NCBI RefSeq assembly: GCF_001422815.1
Contig: NZ_LMMP01000013.1
Location: forward strand, 1 to 64,000
From: Methylobacterium sp. Leaf91
Lineage (GTDB): Bacteria > Pseudomonadota > Alphaproteobacteria > Rhizobiales > Beijerinckiaceae
Length of the DNA stretch: 64,000 nt
Reading direction: 5' to 3'
The notes beneath the pieces were generated by a model that worked only from the letters and a program-made list of their open reading frames with translations, did not search any database and was not told the DNA's origin. This document shows, piece after piece, positions 17,459 through 25,926 of this stretch (positions are counted from its first letter, which is position 1; each line of letters opens with the position of its first letter). The translations under genes were made by a program, and so were the position numbers.

Positions 17459-18460
17459 ATGCGTCTGGCGACCTTCCTGCTCGGCTTCCTTCTGGCGGTC
17501 ACACCTTCTCTCACGCGAGCCGACGATGCCGGGCCCCTAGGAATTGGCCTGGAGGGCTTTGCCTATCCCCACCCCGTCTGGTTTCTCGACCTGACGCGGG
17601 ACAACGAGCTGCAGCGCCTCGCCTACATGGATGTCACGCCGACCGGGACACCGAACGGACGCACCGTTCTGCTGCTGCACGGCCGTAATTTCCCGTCGAG
17701 TTACTGGGAGCCGGTGATCGGTGCCCTGGCGGGGGCGGGCTACCGCGTGGTCGTCCCCGACCAGCTCGGCTTCGGCAAATCGTCGAAGCCGGTGGGACCG
17801 TTCAGCTTCGACGTGATGGCGGCGGAAACCGTATCGCTTCTCGATGCCCTCAATCTCCCGCGCGTCGATGTCGTCGCGCATTCCATGGGCGGTATGTTGG
17901 CTGCCCGACTTGCCCGAAACGCGCCGAGCCGGGTGAACAGCCTCGTCCTCGAAGCGCCGATCGGTCTCGAGGATTATCGCTTCACCGTCCCGCCCGTTTC
18001 CAACGACACGCTTCTCCGCATCGAAGGCGGTGTCACCGCGGACGTCTACCGGCGCCAGCTGATGACGAATTACGCGCTGTCGCTTCCGTCCACGGCGATC
18101 GAGCCCTTCGTGGCGATCCGCGAGCGCGTGAAAGGTTCGGGCGAATATCCGCGCTGGCTCCAATCCTTCGTCAATTCCTACCAGATCATCTGGGGTCAGC
18201 CGGTGGTGCACGAGATCCCGCTGATCGCCGCGCCGACCCTGTTCATCATGGGCGCAAACGATCGCAATGCACCGGGCAAGCCCTTCGCCCCCGAGAACCT
18301 GCGCGCCGCCATGGGCGACAATGCCGGCCATGCCAAGAGCCTGGCGGCCCGGATGCCGGACGGACGGGCGGTCGTCTTCGAGGGCGTCGGCCACCTCGTC
18401 CATATGGAAGCGACCGATCGCTTCAACGCCACGATGATCGAATTTCTCAACGGCCATTGA
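17459..18460 (+). CDS. Exported alpha/beta hydrolase
   Basis: A 333-aa protein with a signal peptide (MRLATFLLGFLLAVTPSLTRA). The alpha/beta-hydrolase core shows the oxyanion HGRNFPSSYW, the nucleophile elbow AHSMGG (Ser), an acid in MGANDRNAPG and the catalytic His in VGHLVHME. The closest types are periplasmic epoxide-hydrolase/haloperoxidase-like enzymes; the substrate is not determinable. Upstream in-frame codons were rejected because only the ATG at 17459 gives a signal peptide. The oxidoreductase gene follows after 26 bases, probably in one operon. Confidence 0.85.
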   Translation: MRLATFLLGFLLAVTPSLTRADDAGPLGIGLEGFAYPHPVWFLDLTRDNELQRLAYMDVTPTGTPNGRTVLLLHGRNFPSSYWEPVIGALAGAGYRVVVPDQLGFGKSSKPVGPFSFDVMAAETVSLLDALNLPRVDVVAHSMGGMLAARLARNAPSRVNSLVLEAPIGLEDYRFTVPPVSNDTLLRIEGGVTADVYRRQLMTNYALSLPSTAIEPFVAIRERVKGSGEYPRWLQSFVNSYQIIWGQPVVHEIPLIAAPTLFIMGANDRNAPGKPFAPENLRAAMGDNAGHAKSLAARMPDGRAVVFEGVGHLVHMEATDRFNATMIEFLNGH

Positions 18461-18486
18461 ACCGGGACGAACAAGGGAGCCCTCGG

Positions 18487-19353
18487 ATGGATGTCGGCGT
18501 GATCGGGTTGGGCCGGATGGGCCGGGGTATGGTTCAGAGCCTCGTCCGGGGCGGTCATCGGGTGAGGGTCTGGAACCGAACCGCATCCGCCGCCGACGGT
18601 CTCGACGGGGTGACGGTCGCGCGTAGTGCAGCGGACGCCTTCACCGGGGATGCGGCGATCACCATGCTCGCCGACGACGCGGCCCTGCGTTCGGTGATCG
18701 TGGAGGGCGGACTTCTCGATTCCGGCACGCGGCCCGGCCTGCATCTCAGCATGAGCACGATCTCGGTGGCGCTCGCGCAGGAGCTCACCGCGATCCACGA
18801 GCGGGCCGGCGTGCCCTATATCGCCGCCCCCGTCTTCGGCAGGCCGGACGTGGCGCAGAACGGTGCCCTGAACATCGTCGTCGCCGGAGACCCGGATGTC
18901 ATCGCAAAGGCGCAACCGCTGCTCGACGCCCTCGGCACGAAGACCTGGCCCTTCGGAACCGAGCCGTACCGGGCCAATGCGGTGAAGCTCGCGGGCAATT
19001 TCATGCTCATCGCGGCCATCGAGGCCATGGGCGAAGCCGCCGCCTTCGCCGAAGGGCATGGCGTCGCCGGTGCCGATCTCCTCGACCTTCTCACCAACAC
19101 GCTGTTCGCCTCGCCGGTCTACAAGGGCTACGGCGCATCCATCGCCGCCGGGCGCTATGAACCGCCGGGCTTCGGTTTGAGGCTCGGGCTCAAGGATATC
19201 GGCCTCGCCCTCGCGGCATCGGGTCAGGCCGGCGTACCGATGCCTTTCGCCAGCGTGCTGCGCGACAACCTCATCGATGCCGTCAGCCACGGCGACGGCG
19301 ACAAGGATCTCGCCGCCCTGGCGCTGGTCTCGGCGCGGCGAAGCGGGCGGTAG
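18487..19353 (+). CDS. NAD(P)-dependent beta-hydroxyacid dehydrogenase-like
   Basis: A 288-aa member of the 3-hydroxyisobutyrate/6-phosphogluconate dehydrogenase superfamily. It has the Rossmann motif GLGRMGRGM, VWNRT after strand 2, STIS and APVFGRPDVAQNG in the catalytic half, and the conserved Lys/Asn of VKLAGNFML. The missing GG in the substrate-binding sequon suggests a GLYR1-like or beta-hydroxyacid reductase of unknown substrate. A GGGAG site supports the start at 18487, which also drops an odd 10-residue extension. It follows the hydrolase gene closely. Confidence 0.85.
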   Translation: MDVGVIGLGRMGRGMVQSLVRGGHRVRVWNRTASAADGLDGVTVARSAADAFTGDAAITMLADDAALRSVIVEGGLLDSGTRPGLHLSMSTISVALAQELTAIHERAGVPYIAAPVFGRPDVAQNGALNIVVAGDPDVIAKAQPLLDALGTKTWPFGTEPYRANAVKLAGNFMLIAAIEAMGEAAAFAEGHGVAGADLLDLLTNTLFASPVYKGYGASIAAGRYEPPGFGLRLGLKDIGLALAASGQAGVPMPFASVLRDNLIDAVSHGDGDKDLAALALVSARRSGR

Positions 19354-19404
19354 GCCGATCCCGGGGGCGGCCGGGTTACAGGACTGGGGCAGCTTCCTGC
19401 TTGG

Positions 19405-19890
19405 TTAAAGCGCCCCCTCCCGCACCGCCCCCGGATCGGCAAGCGAGTGAAGCAGCCGCGCGGCGGAATGGGCGAAGCGCAGGGTCACCGCCTTGCGGCG
19501 GGCGCCGCTCAGCACATGGTCGACCGGGTCGCGCAGGATCGCGGCGCTGTAACCGTCGGCGATGATCAGCCCGGCCTCGTCGGGCGTCAGTCCTTCGGGG
19601 AGGGAATCGGGAACGGCGAAATAGAAGCGGTCGCAATAGTCCCGGTAATCCGGCCACTTCTTGTCGGCGCGGAAGTCGGCGACGCTGGATTTGATCTCCA
19701 CGATGGTCAGCCGGCCGGCCGGGCACAGGGCGATGATGTCCGCCCGCCTGCCATTGGCGAGGGAGAATTCCGGGATCGTCACATGGCCAAGGTCGGCGAA
19801 CAGCCGGCGGACCCCGCGCTGGACCTGGAGCGCGGTCGCCGATTGCCGGCGGTCCGGCGGCAGAACGAGATGGGCGAGGGCTGCTGACAT
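19405..19890 (-). CDS. mmcB: MmcB family DNA repair protein
   Basis: A 161-aa protein with a PD-(D/E)XK-like nuclease core: GRRADIIAL followed by LTIVEIKSSVADFRADKKW, with Asp, Glu and Lys in the expected order. Then come YRDYCDRFYFAVP and the hydrophobic C-terminal AGLIIADGYSAAIL. The MmcB family was named in Caulobacter for mitomycin-C sensitivity and belongs to the alphaproteobacterial SOS response. The start codon overlaps the first unit of a 16-bp tandem repeat, so the ribosome site (CGAAG) is inside the repeat. Confidence 0.9.
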   Translation of the reverse strand: MSAALAHLVLPPDRRQSATALQVQRGVRRLFADLGHVTIPEFSLANGRRADIIALCPAGRLTIVEIKSSVADFRADKKWPDYRDYCDRFYFAVPDSLPEGLTPDEAGLIIADGYSAAILRDPVDHVLSGARRKAVTLRFAHSAARLLHSLADPGAVREGAL

Positions 19891-19952
19891 GGCTTCGCTT
19901 GGGGATGGCTTCGCTTGGGGATGGCTTCGCTTGGGGATGGCTTCGCTTGGGG
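19889..19952 (+). repeat. Four perfect 16-bp tandem repeats at the mmcB start
   Basis: The unit ATGGCTTCGCTTGGGG occurs four times without a mismatch (19889-19904, 19905-19920, 19921-19936, 19937-19952). On the minus strand the unit reads CCCCAAGCGAAGCCAT. Its last two bases form part of the mmcB ATG, and its AAGCGAAG segment is the only candidate ribosome-binding sequence. A change in copy number would alter the leader length but not the reading frame. Confidence 0.95.
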
Positions 19953-19988
19953 AGAGTGCTGTCTCGAATCGAATGTCCCGCCAGGGAA

Positions 19989-20804
19989 TCAGGTCGGCCC
20001 GCCCTTGTCACCTGCGGCAGCCTGCCCGCCCGTCAGTGCGGCGCGGATCGCGTCGAACCCGTCGGTCAGCGCCGCCGGCCCGGGCTGCAGGATCAGAGGC
20101 GACTTGATCTCGTGGATACGCCCTACCGCCACGGCCGGGATCGAATCCCAGCCCGGCCGCTCGCGGATGCGCGCCATGTTCACCCGCTTGCCGCACCACG
20201 AGGCGAGGATGACGTCCGGCTGCGCGGCGATCACCTGTTCGGATGTGACGATCCTGTCCTTGGCCGCCGGCTGGCGGGAGAGGTCGGGAAAGACGTCGTC
20301 GCCGCCGGCATAGCCGATCAGTTCGGAGACCCAGCCGATGCCAGAGATCATCGGCTCGTCCCATTCCTCGAAATAGACCTTCAGGCGGGGCGGGCCGGCA
20401 TTGTCGAGGGCGGCGGCGCCGAGGCGGTGGGCGTAACCCTGGGCCAGCGCGTCGGCCATCTCGCTGGCTCCGACCAGCGCACCCACGGTGCGGATCATCG
20501 CGAGGCAGCCGGCGACGTCGCGCTGGTTGAAGAGATGGACCGAGATTCCGGCGCGGGCGAGGTCGGCGACGATCTCGGCCTGCATGTCGGAGAAGGCGAG
20601 GACGAGGTCCGGCTGCAGGGCGAGGATCTTGGGCAGGTCGGCGCTGGTGAAGGCCGAGACGCGCGGCTTCTCCTTGCGGACGCGGGCAGGCCGCACGGCA
20701 TAGCCGGACACGCCGACGATCCTGTCCTCCTCACCCAGCAGATAGAGGGTCTCGACGGTTTCCTCGGTCAGGCAGACGATGCGTTCGGGCGGGAACCGGC
20801 GCAT
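19989..20804 (-). CDS. BtuF-like cobalamin-binding protein without signal peptide
   Basis: A 271-aa class III periplasmic-binding-protein fold: RIVCLTEETVETLYLLGEEDRIVGVSGYAVRPA at the N terminus, PDLVLAFSDMQ, a helical backbone, then VIAAQPDVILASWCGKRV and a C-terminal lobe. The family includes BtuF and related Fe-siderophore binders. It begins almost directly with the fold and has no signal peptide. The nearest in-frame alternatives upstream do not add one. No BtuC or BtuD gene is adjacent. The dedA gene lies six bases upstream, so they may share a transcript. Confidence 0.82.
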   Translation of the reverse strand: MRRFPPERIVCLTEETVETLYLLGEEDRIVGVSGYAVRPARVRKEKPRVSAFTSADLPKILALQPDLVLAFSDMQAEIVADLARAGISVHLFNQRDVAGCLAMIRTVGALVGASEMADALAQGYAHRLGAAALDNAGPPRLKVYFEEWDEPMISGIGWVSELIGYAGGDDVFPDLSRQPAAKDRIVTSEQVIAAQPDVILASWCGKRVNMARIRERPGWDSIPAVAVGRIHEIKSPLILQPGPAALTDGFDAIRAALTGGQAAAGDKGGPT

Positions 20805-20810
20805 GCGGCG

Positions 20811-21332
20811 TCAGGAGTTGAAGAAGCTGATGACGCCCGCGCCCGGCGCGAGCCAGACGAAGGCCCAGACGAAGGCCGAACTCCAATTGGCCAGCTGGAA
20901 CGGCAGGCGCGGCACCTCGAACATCCCGGCGATGAGCGGCACCACCGCGCGGGCCGGGCCGATGAACCGGCCGATGACGATGCCCCAGGCGCCATAGCGC
21001 CGGCAGAAATCCTCGCCCTTGGCGACCATCTGCGGATAGCGTCTCATCGGCCAGATCGACTTGGCGCCGTGCTGGAAATAGCGGCCGATCTCGTAGGACA
21101 CCCAATCCCCGAGCCCGGCGCCGATACCGCCCGCGATCACCATCGGCCAGAACGGGATGCCGCTGGCACCGATCAGCGCGCCGATGGCCACCAACAGCAC
21201 GGTGGCGGGGACTAGGATCGACAGGAAGGCCAGCGATTCGCAGAAGGCGAGCACCGCGATGATGAGGGGTGCCCATTCCTTGTGCGTCTCCACGAAGGTC
21301 AGGATCGTGGTCTTCAGCGCTTCGAAATCCAT
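20811..21332 (-). CDS. DedA family membrane protein
   Basis: A 173-aa membrane protein with the VTT/SNARE-associated domain: ESLAFLSILVPATVLLVAIGALIG, the GGIGAGLGDWVSYEIGRYFQ motif and the GRFIGPARAVVPLIAGM motif. DedA proteins are flippase or transport proteins needed for envelope lipid recycling and membrane homeostasis. Length is a little under the usual about 200. It probably heads a short operon with the BtuF-like gene. Confidence 0.9.
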   Translation of the reverse strand: MDFEALKTTILTFVETHKEWAPLIIAVLAFCESLAFLSILVPATVLLVAIGALIGASGIPFWPMVIAGGIGAGLGDWVSYEIGRYFQHGAKSIWPMRRYPQMVAKGEDFCRRYGAWGIVIGRFIGPARAVVPLIAGMFEVPRLPFQLANWSSAFVWAFVWLAPGAGVISFFNS

Positions 21333-21500
21333 GGATGCCCCTGCTCGTCGCGCCCGATGTGCGGGAAGGCCGCGATTCCGGCAAGGGTCGATCTCGTCAC
21401 GAGGGCGGCCTCACGTCGGTTGTGAATGCACCACGGGACAAAACCGGCTACGACGCAGCCCGTCGCGCTCGCACCCGTCGAAGCAAGGCCGAATACGCCG

Positions 21501-22349
21501 ATGAGAATTCTATCGATCCAGTCGCACGTCGCCTTCGGCCATGTGGGCAATGCCTCGGCGGTGTTTCCCATGCAGCGGCTCGGCGTCGAGGTCTGGCCGA
21601 TCCATACCGTGCAGTTCTCCAACCATACCGGCTACGGCGCCTGGCGCGGCCGTGTGTTCGATGGGCCGATGATCGAGGACCTCGTGCTCGGTATCGCGGA
21701 GCGCGGTATGCTCGGGCAATGCGACGGCGTCCTGTCCGGCTATATGGGCTCGGCCGATATCGGCACCGCCATCGTGCGGGCCGTGGCGGCGGTGCGGAGC
21801 GCCAACCCGAAGGCGCTGTATTGCTGCGACCCGGTGATGGGCGATACCGGGCGAGGCATCTATGTCCGCCCCGGCATCCCTGAATTCCTGCGGGATCAGG
21901 CCCTGCCCGCCGCCGATATCGTCACTCCGAACCAGTTCGAGCTGAACTTCCTGTCGGGCCTGCCTACCGGCACCCTCGGCGAGGCCAAGGCCGCGGTGGC
22001 GGCGATCCAGGCTTTGGGGCCGCGCGTCGTGTTGGTGACGTCCCTGGTCACCGAGGACACCCCGTCCGAGTCCATCGACCTGATGGCGGGGGAGGGTGGC
22101 CTGTTCTGGCGCCTGCGCACGCCGCGCCTCGCCCTCGACGTGAACGGCGCGGGCGACGCCATCGCGGCCCTGTTCCTCGTTCATTACGCCCGCACGGGCT
22201 CGGCGGCTTTGGCTTTGGGCATGGCCGGTGCCTCGGTCTACGGCCTCCTGCGCCGCACGGCCGAGGCGGGTTCGCGCGAGATCCTCACCGTCGACGCGCA
22301 GGACGAGTTCGTGGCACCCAGCGAGACGTTTCCCGTAGAGCCGATCTGA
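21501..22349 (+). CDS. pdxY: Pyridoxal kinase PdxY
   Basis: A 282-aa kinase that phosphorylates pyridoxal with ATP in the vitamin B6 salvage pathway. Typical motifs are [51 protein letters not shown] and the ATP-site anion hole [14 protein letters not shown]. The frame extends upstream, but the family N terminus begins at the ATG of 21501. The next gene overlaps or follows within 24 bases, suggesting an operon of pdxY, the PhzF gene and the Nudix-like gene. Confidence 0.95.
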   Translation: MRILSIQSHVAFGHVGNASAVFPMQRLGVEVWPIHTVQFSNHTGYGAWRGRVFDGPMIEDLVLGIAERGMLGQCDGVLSGYMGSADIGTAIVRAVAAVRSANPKALYCCDPVMGDTGRGIYVRPGIPEFLRDQALPAADIVTPNQFELNFLSGLPTGTLGEAKAAVAAIQALGPRVVLVTSLVTEDTPSESIDLMAGEGGLFWRLRTPRLALDVNGAGDAIAALFLVHYARTGSAALALGMAGASVYGLLRRTAEAGSREILTVDAQDEFVAPSETFPVEPI

Positions 22350-22372
22350 TGGTCAACGAAAAGGAAAAGCCG

Positions 22373-23269
22373 ATGAGCCGCCGCTTCGTCACCCTCGACG
22401 TCTTCACCGACACGCCCTTTGCCGGGAATCCGCTGGCCGTGGTGCTGGATTCGGAAGGGCTCGACGACGCGGCGATGCAGCGGATCGCGGGCGAGTTCAA
22501 CCTGTCCGAGACGGTGTTCGTGCTGCCGCCGACGGAAGCACGCCACAAGGCCCGCCTCCGCATTTTCACGCCCACGCGCGAGCTTCCGTTCGCCGGCCAC
22601 CCGACGCTCGGGGCGGCGATCCTGCTTGCGTTGCACGATGCGAAATCCGGCCTCACCGACGCCACCGCCTTCGGTCTCGAAGAGACGATCGGTACCGTGG
22701 CCTGCGTCGTCGAGGCCGGCGAGGGGCGCGGCCGTGGGCGCTTCAAGCTCCCGATCCTGCCGCGATACGATGGCGAGGGACCGGACGCGACGCTCCTCGC
22801 GCAGATGATCGGGTTGGAGACGCAGGATATCGGCTTCGGGCGTCACGTGCCGAGCCGGCACACGGCAGGGCCGGCTTTCCTGTTCGTGCCGGTCAATACG
22901 CGGGCGAAGCTCGACGCGGCGCGTGTGGACCTCGCCGCCTTCTCCACCCTGGATCCTCAGACGGCGCTCTACCTCTACGCCGTGGACCCGGAGGGCCTCG
23001 GCCTCCGCTTCCAGACCCGGATGTTCGCGCCGCATCTCGGCGTGATGGAGGACCCGGCAACGGGGTCCGCCGCCGCGGCCTTCGCGGGCGTGATGATGGA
23101 GTTCGAGCCTCTCGGTGACGGCGAGCACGATGTCCTGATCCGCCAGGGCGTCGCCATGGGCCGTCCGAGCGAGATCGCGCTCCAGTTGGTCATCGAATCC
23201 GGAGCCCTCCAATCCGTCGAGATCGGTGGTTCGGCCGTGGTGATGAGCGAGGGGACCTTGCTTGTCTGA
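22373..23269 (+). CDS. PhzF family isomerase/epimerase-like protein
   Basis: A 298-aa protein of the PhzF/YddE family, a two-lobe diaminopimelate-epimerase fold. It has FVTLDVFTDTPFAGNPLAVV at the N terminus, the catalytic Glu in NLSETVFV, FTPTRELPFAGHPTLGAA, RMFAPHLGVMEDPATGSAAAAF and QGVAMGRPSEI. True PhzF makes phenazines, but most members, as here without phenazine genes, have unknown substrates. An ATG at 22349 overlapping the pdxY stop is an alternative start; I prefer 22373, which has AAGGAAAAG upstream. Confidence 0.88.
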   Translation: MSRRFVTLDVFTDTPFAGNPLAVVLDSEGLDDAAMQRIAGEFNLSETVFVLPPTEARHKARLRIFTPTRELPFAGHPTLGAAILLALHDAKSGLTDATAFGLEETIGTVACVVEAGEGRGRGRFKLPILPRYDGEGPDATLLAQMIGLETQDIGFGRHVPSRHTAGPAFLFVPVNTRAKLDAARVDLAAFSTLDPQTALYLYAVDPEGLGLRFQTRMFAPHLGVMEDPATGSAAAAFAGVMMEFEPLGDGEHDVLIRQGVAMGRPSEIALQLVIESGALQSVEIGGSAVVMSEGTLLV

Positions 23270-23996
23270 CGGCTTCACCCTCACGCGGATCGAGGGGGTG
23301 ACGGCGCGGCTGGTGCCGTTCGCATGGGAATGGGCGCAGGCCAACGCGGCTCTCATCTCCGAGAACTGGCGTCGGCGCTGCGCCGCGCGGTCCGGGCTGT
23401 TCGACGGACGCGTCCTCCTCGCGAGATCGTGCCGGCTCGAAGGGGCATTCTGTTCCGTCGAACTGTTCGAGACGTCCTACGCGAGCTTCATCACCCACAA
23501 GGACCTGGGCTCGCCCGACCCCACCGTTCTGAACGCCTTCGCGGCCATTGCCCCTCACGGGTCGGATGGCGCCGTGCTTCTCGGTGTCATGGGCGCTCAC
23601 ACGGCCAATGCCGGGCAGGCTTATTTCCCCTGCGGCACGCCGGATCTCGACGACGTGCGTGACGGTGACACGGTCGATCTGGCCGGCAGCGCCGAGCGCG
23701 AGTTCGTCGAGGAGACCGGCATGGCACTTCCGGCCGGTGCGCAGAACCGATGGCTTCTGCTTCGCGGAAAGAGCCAGGCGGCATTTCTGCGGCCCGTGAC
23801 GTTCCCCGATCAGGCAAATACGCTGCGGCAGGACATGGAGCGCCATCGCCTCGCCGAGATCGACCCTGAACTGGCTGGTTTCATCACGGTCGCGTCCAGC
23901 GACGAGATCGACGCCCGGTCGATGCCCGACTTCGTCCAGGCTTACCTTCGCTACGCATTCCCGCCGCCGAGCGCTTCCGCATCCTCGAACGGCTGA
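23262..23996 (+). CDS. Nudix-like hydrolase
   Basis: A 244-aa protein with a TTG start at 23262 overlapping the PhzF stop by eight bases. The segment GSAEREFVEETGMALP matches the REXXEEXG core of the Nudix box, but the glycine and spacing of the full GX5EX7REUXEEXGU motif are only partly kept (the box begins near DLAGSAEREF). The 120 residues before it form a beta-rich domain often seen in such proteins. Expected activity is cleavage of a nucleoside-diphosphate-linked compound; the substrate is unknown. Overlap with the preceding genes points to translational coupling. Confidence 0.75.
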   Translation: MSDGFTLTRIEGVTARLVPFAWEWAQANAALISENWRRRCAARSGLFDGRVLLARSCRLEGAFCSVELFETSYASFITHKDLGSPDPTVLNAFAAIAPHGSDGAVLLGVMGAHTANAGQAYFPCGTPDLDDVRDGDTVDLAGSAEREFVEETGMALPAGAQNRWLLLRGKSQAAFLRPVTFPDQANTLRQDMERHRLAEIDPELAGFITVASSDEIDARSMPDFVQAYLRYAFPPPSASASSNG

Positions 23997-24035
23997 CGCA
24001 AAACCAGGGCTGGAGTCGATATCGCGCGGGCCACC

Positions 24036-24728
24036 CTATCGCACCGGGCGCAGGACCAGCCGGTCGCCCCGCACCTCGTAGGAGCCGAGCCTGTCGAGAA
24101 AGCTCATCCCGAGGAGGTTGCCCGACAAGGCGCCGCGGCGGCTCACCAGGGCCGAGACGCGCCGTTCGGTGATCGTGCCCACGGTGAGGCTGTCGAGATA
24201 GACGGGGGCGGCCATCGCGGTGCCGTTGGCGGTCGAGACCCGGATCGAGAAGTCGGAGTCCGGCGGCGCGATCCCGATGGCGGCCGCGTTCTCCGCCGTG
24301 AGGACGACGGAACTGGCGCCCGTATCGAACTGGAAGACCTGGGCACGGCCGTTCACCGCTGCCCGCACGGAGAAAGCCCCGTCCGCCCGGCGGTTGACCG
24401 TGACACTTCCATCGCCAGACGTCACGGCGCTGCCGGGCCGCAGCGTCCCGACAAGGCGATTGCCGACATCCCCGGCCTCCTCCTTGTAGGCGTAGCCCGC
24501 GACCAGGGCGACGGTGAGGGCGGCCCAGAACAGCAGCGCCTTCAGGTTGGTGCCGATCTGTTGGCTGAACCGATGCCAGAACCCGGCGAGGAAGATCGTC
24601 AGCAGGGTTCCGCTGAAGGCGAGGCGTGCGAGCTGGTCCTTGTCCAGCCCGGCCACCGTGCTCTCACCATCCGAGAGGACGAGAAAGGCGACGATGCCGA
24701 GAAGGATCGCGAGGGCGGCGTAGATCAT
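24036..24728 (-). CDS. Membrane-anchored retropepsin-like aspartic protease (TIGR02281 type)
   Basis: A 230-aa protein with an N-terminal pair of hydrophobic segments (MIYAALAILLGIVAFLVL and a second near residues 60-80) and a clan AA protease domain. The active-site triad is FDTGASSVVLT, and a flap-like strand and the ALSGNLLGMSFLDRLGSYEV end of the domain follow. Single-DTG proteins of this kind work as dimers. The start ATG overlaps the DUF1289 stop by four bases, so the two genes are coupled. Confidence 0.88.
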   Translation of the reverse strand: MIYAALAILLGIVAFLVLSDGESTVAGLDKDQLARLAFSGTLLTIFLAGFWHRFSQQIGTNLKALLFWAALTVALVAGYAYKEEAGDVGNRLVGTLRPGSAVTSGDGSVTVNRRADGAFSVRAAVNGRAQVFQFDTGASSVVLTAENAAAIGIAPPDSDFSIRVSTANGTAMAAPVYLDSLTVGTITERRVSALVSRRGALSGNLLGMSFLDRLGSYEVRGDRLVLRPVR

Positions 24729-24943
24729 GGCCCGGCCACGGCCTTCCCACGCAGGGGATAAGCGGCGCGGAGGCGATGCCCGAGGATCGCCATGATGGCT
24801 TGCCGCTTCGTCTCCGACAGCGAGCCCCACATCCCGATCTCTTCGCGCGTGCGTCCGCAGCCCTCGCAGAGCCCGGTCGCCGCGTCGAGAATGCAGAGCT
24901 TCGTGCAGGGGCTCGAAGCCCTCGGGGCGACAGGCTGGGTCAT
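24725..24943 (-). CDS. DUF1289 domain protein
   Basis: A 72-aa protein with the DUF1289 cysteine pattern SPCTKLCILDAATGLCEGCGRTREEI, followed by WGSLSETKRQAIMAIL. Four cysteines suggest a small metal-binding motif. The family is widespread in proteobacteria and its role is unknown. It lies 53 bases after cobS and overlaps the protease gene by four bases. Confidence 0.9.
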   Translation of the reverse strand: MTQPVAPRASSPCTKLCILDAATGLCEGCGRTREEIGMWGSLSETKRQAIMAILGHRLRAAYPLRGKAVAGP

Positions 24944-24996
24944 GGCCGTTCCATGCCCTCAGGCGTGGGTCGCGATCAAGCGCCAAAGTGCCATGG

Positions 24997-25827
24997 TCAG
25001 CGCGGGACCGTCGCCACGAGGCCGAGAAGCGCCGCGATCTCCGCCACCTGCTGGCAGGCTCCGATGACGTCGCCGGTCTGGCCGCCGATCTTGGCGCGGG
25101 CCAGGGCGGTGAGGCCGAGGGATGCTCCCAGCGCCAGGGCGGGCATCAGCACCATGCCGAGGACGGGCAAGCCGGCGATCCAGCCAATCGCGACGAAGAC
25201 GAGGGTGAGGGACACGACGATTGCGATGGTCCGGCGATCGGGCACGCCCACCAACGCGCCCGCCCCGCCGGGACGGGCGGGGCCGAGCAGCACCATCGGC
25301 GCGAGCGCGGCGCTGCGCGAAAGGGACGCGGCCAGCAGGAGGGCCATCGCCGCCATGGCCCCGGTGCGATCGAGAAGGGTCGCGAATGCGCCGATCCTCA
25401 GGGCGAGGGTCAGGACGAGGGCGACGCCGCCATAGGCGCCGATCCGGCTGTCGCGCATGATCTCGATGCGGCGCTCGCGCGTCGCGCCGCCGCCGAACCC
25501 GTCCGCCACGTCCGCGAGACCGTCCTCGTGCAGCGCCCCCGTCACCAGCGTCCCCGCCGCCACGGCGAGGGTCGCCGCCAGGAACGGCCCGAGATCCAGC
25601 CCCCAGGCGACGAGCAGGATCAGCGCGGAGGGCAGGGCGAGGATGAGACCCGCCACGGGCAGCAGCCGCGGCAGGGTGCGGAAGTCGGGCAAGCGATGTG
25701 GGTCGCCCTCGCCGGGAAGGCGCGGCACCGGTAGCCTCGAATAGAACCGCAGGCACATAGCGAGATCGTAGGCCAACGAAGCGCCCGGAAACGTGTCTTC
25801 CGGTTCCAGATCCCGGCCTTGTGTCAT
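24997..25827 (-). CDS. cobS: Adenosylcobinamide-GDP ribazoletransferase CobS
   Basis: A 276-aa integral membrane enzyme joining adenosylcobinamide-GDP and alpha-ribazole, the last assembly step of adenosylcobalamin. Motifs: FYSRLPVP near the N terminus, TGALHEDGLADVADGFGGG, RRIEIMRDSRIGAYGGVALVL, and later RSAALAPM and GGQTGDVIGACQQ. Several transmembrane helices follow. It is divergent from cobT with 99 bases between, and heads the cobS-DUF1289-protease set. Confidence 0.95.
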   Translation of the reverse strand: MTQGRDLEPEDTFPGASLAYDLAMCLRFYSRLPVPRLPGEGDPHRLPDFRTLPRLLPVAGLILALPSALILLVAWGLDLGPFLAATLAVAAGTLVTGALHEDGLADVADGFGGGATRERRIEIMRDSRIGAYGGVALVLTLALRIGAFATLLDRTGAMAAMALLLAASLSRSAALAPMVLLGPARPGGAGALVGVPDRRTIAIVVSLTLVFVAIGWIAGLPVLGMVLMPALALGASLGLTALARAKIGGQTGDVIGACQQVAEIAALLGLVATVPR

Positions 25828-25926
25828 GGAGGCCTGCCTTCACCGTTCGCGCCCCGTTGGTTATAGCTCGCCCCACAGGCAGGCCGCCATACCGGACGCG
25901 CCGAGACCCAAGGCAAGTTTCGCGCG

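Noticed and set aside
19889..19952. CRISPR or REP-type array
   Set aside because: Units are head-to-tail with no spacer and are only 16 bp, so this is a simple tandem repeat.
25828..25926. Cobalamin riboswitch between cobS and cobT
   Set aside because: The gap is only 99 bases, too short for a B12 riboswitch of about 200 nt, and no B12-box-like sequence stands out.
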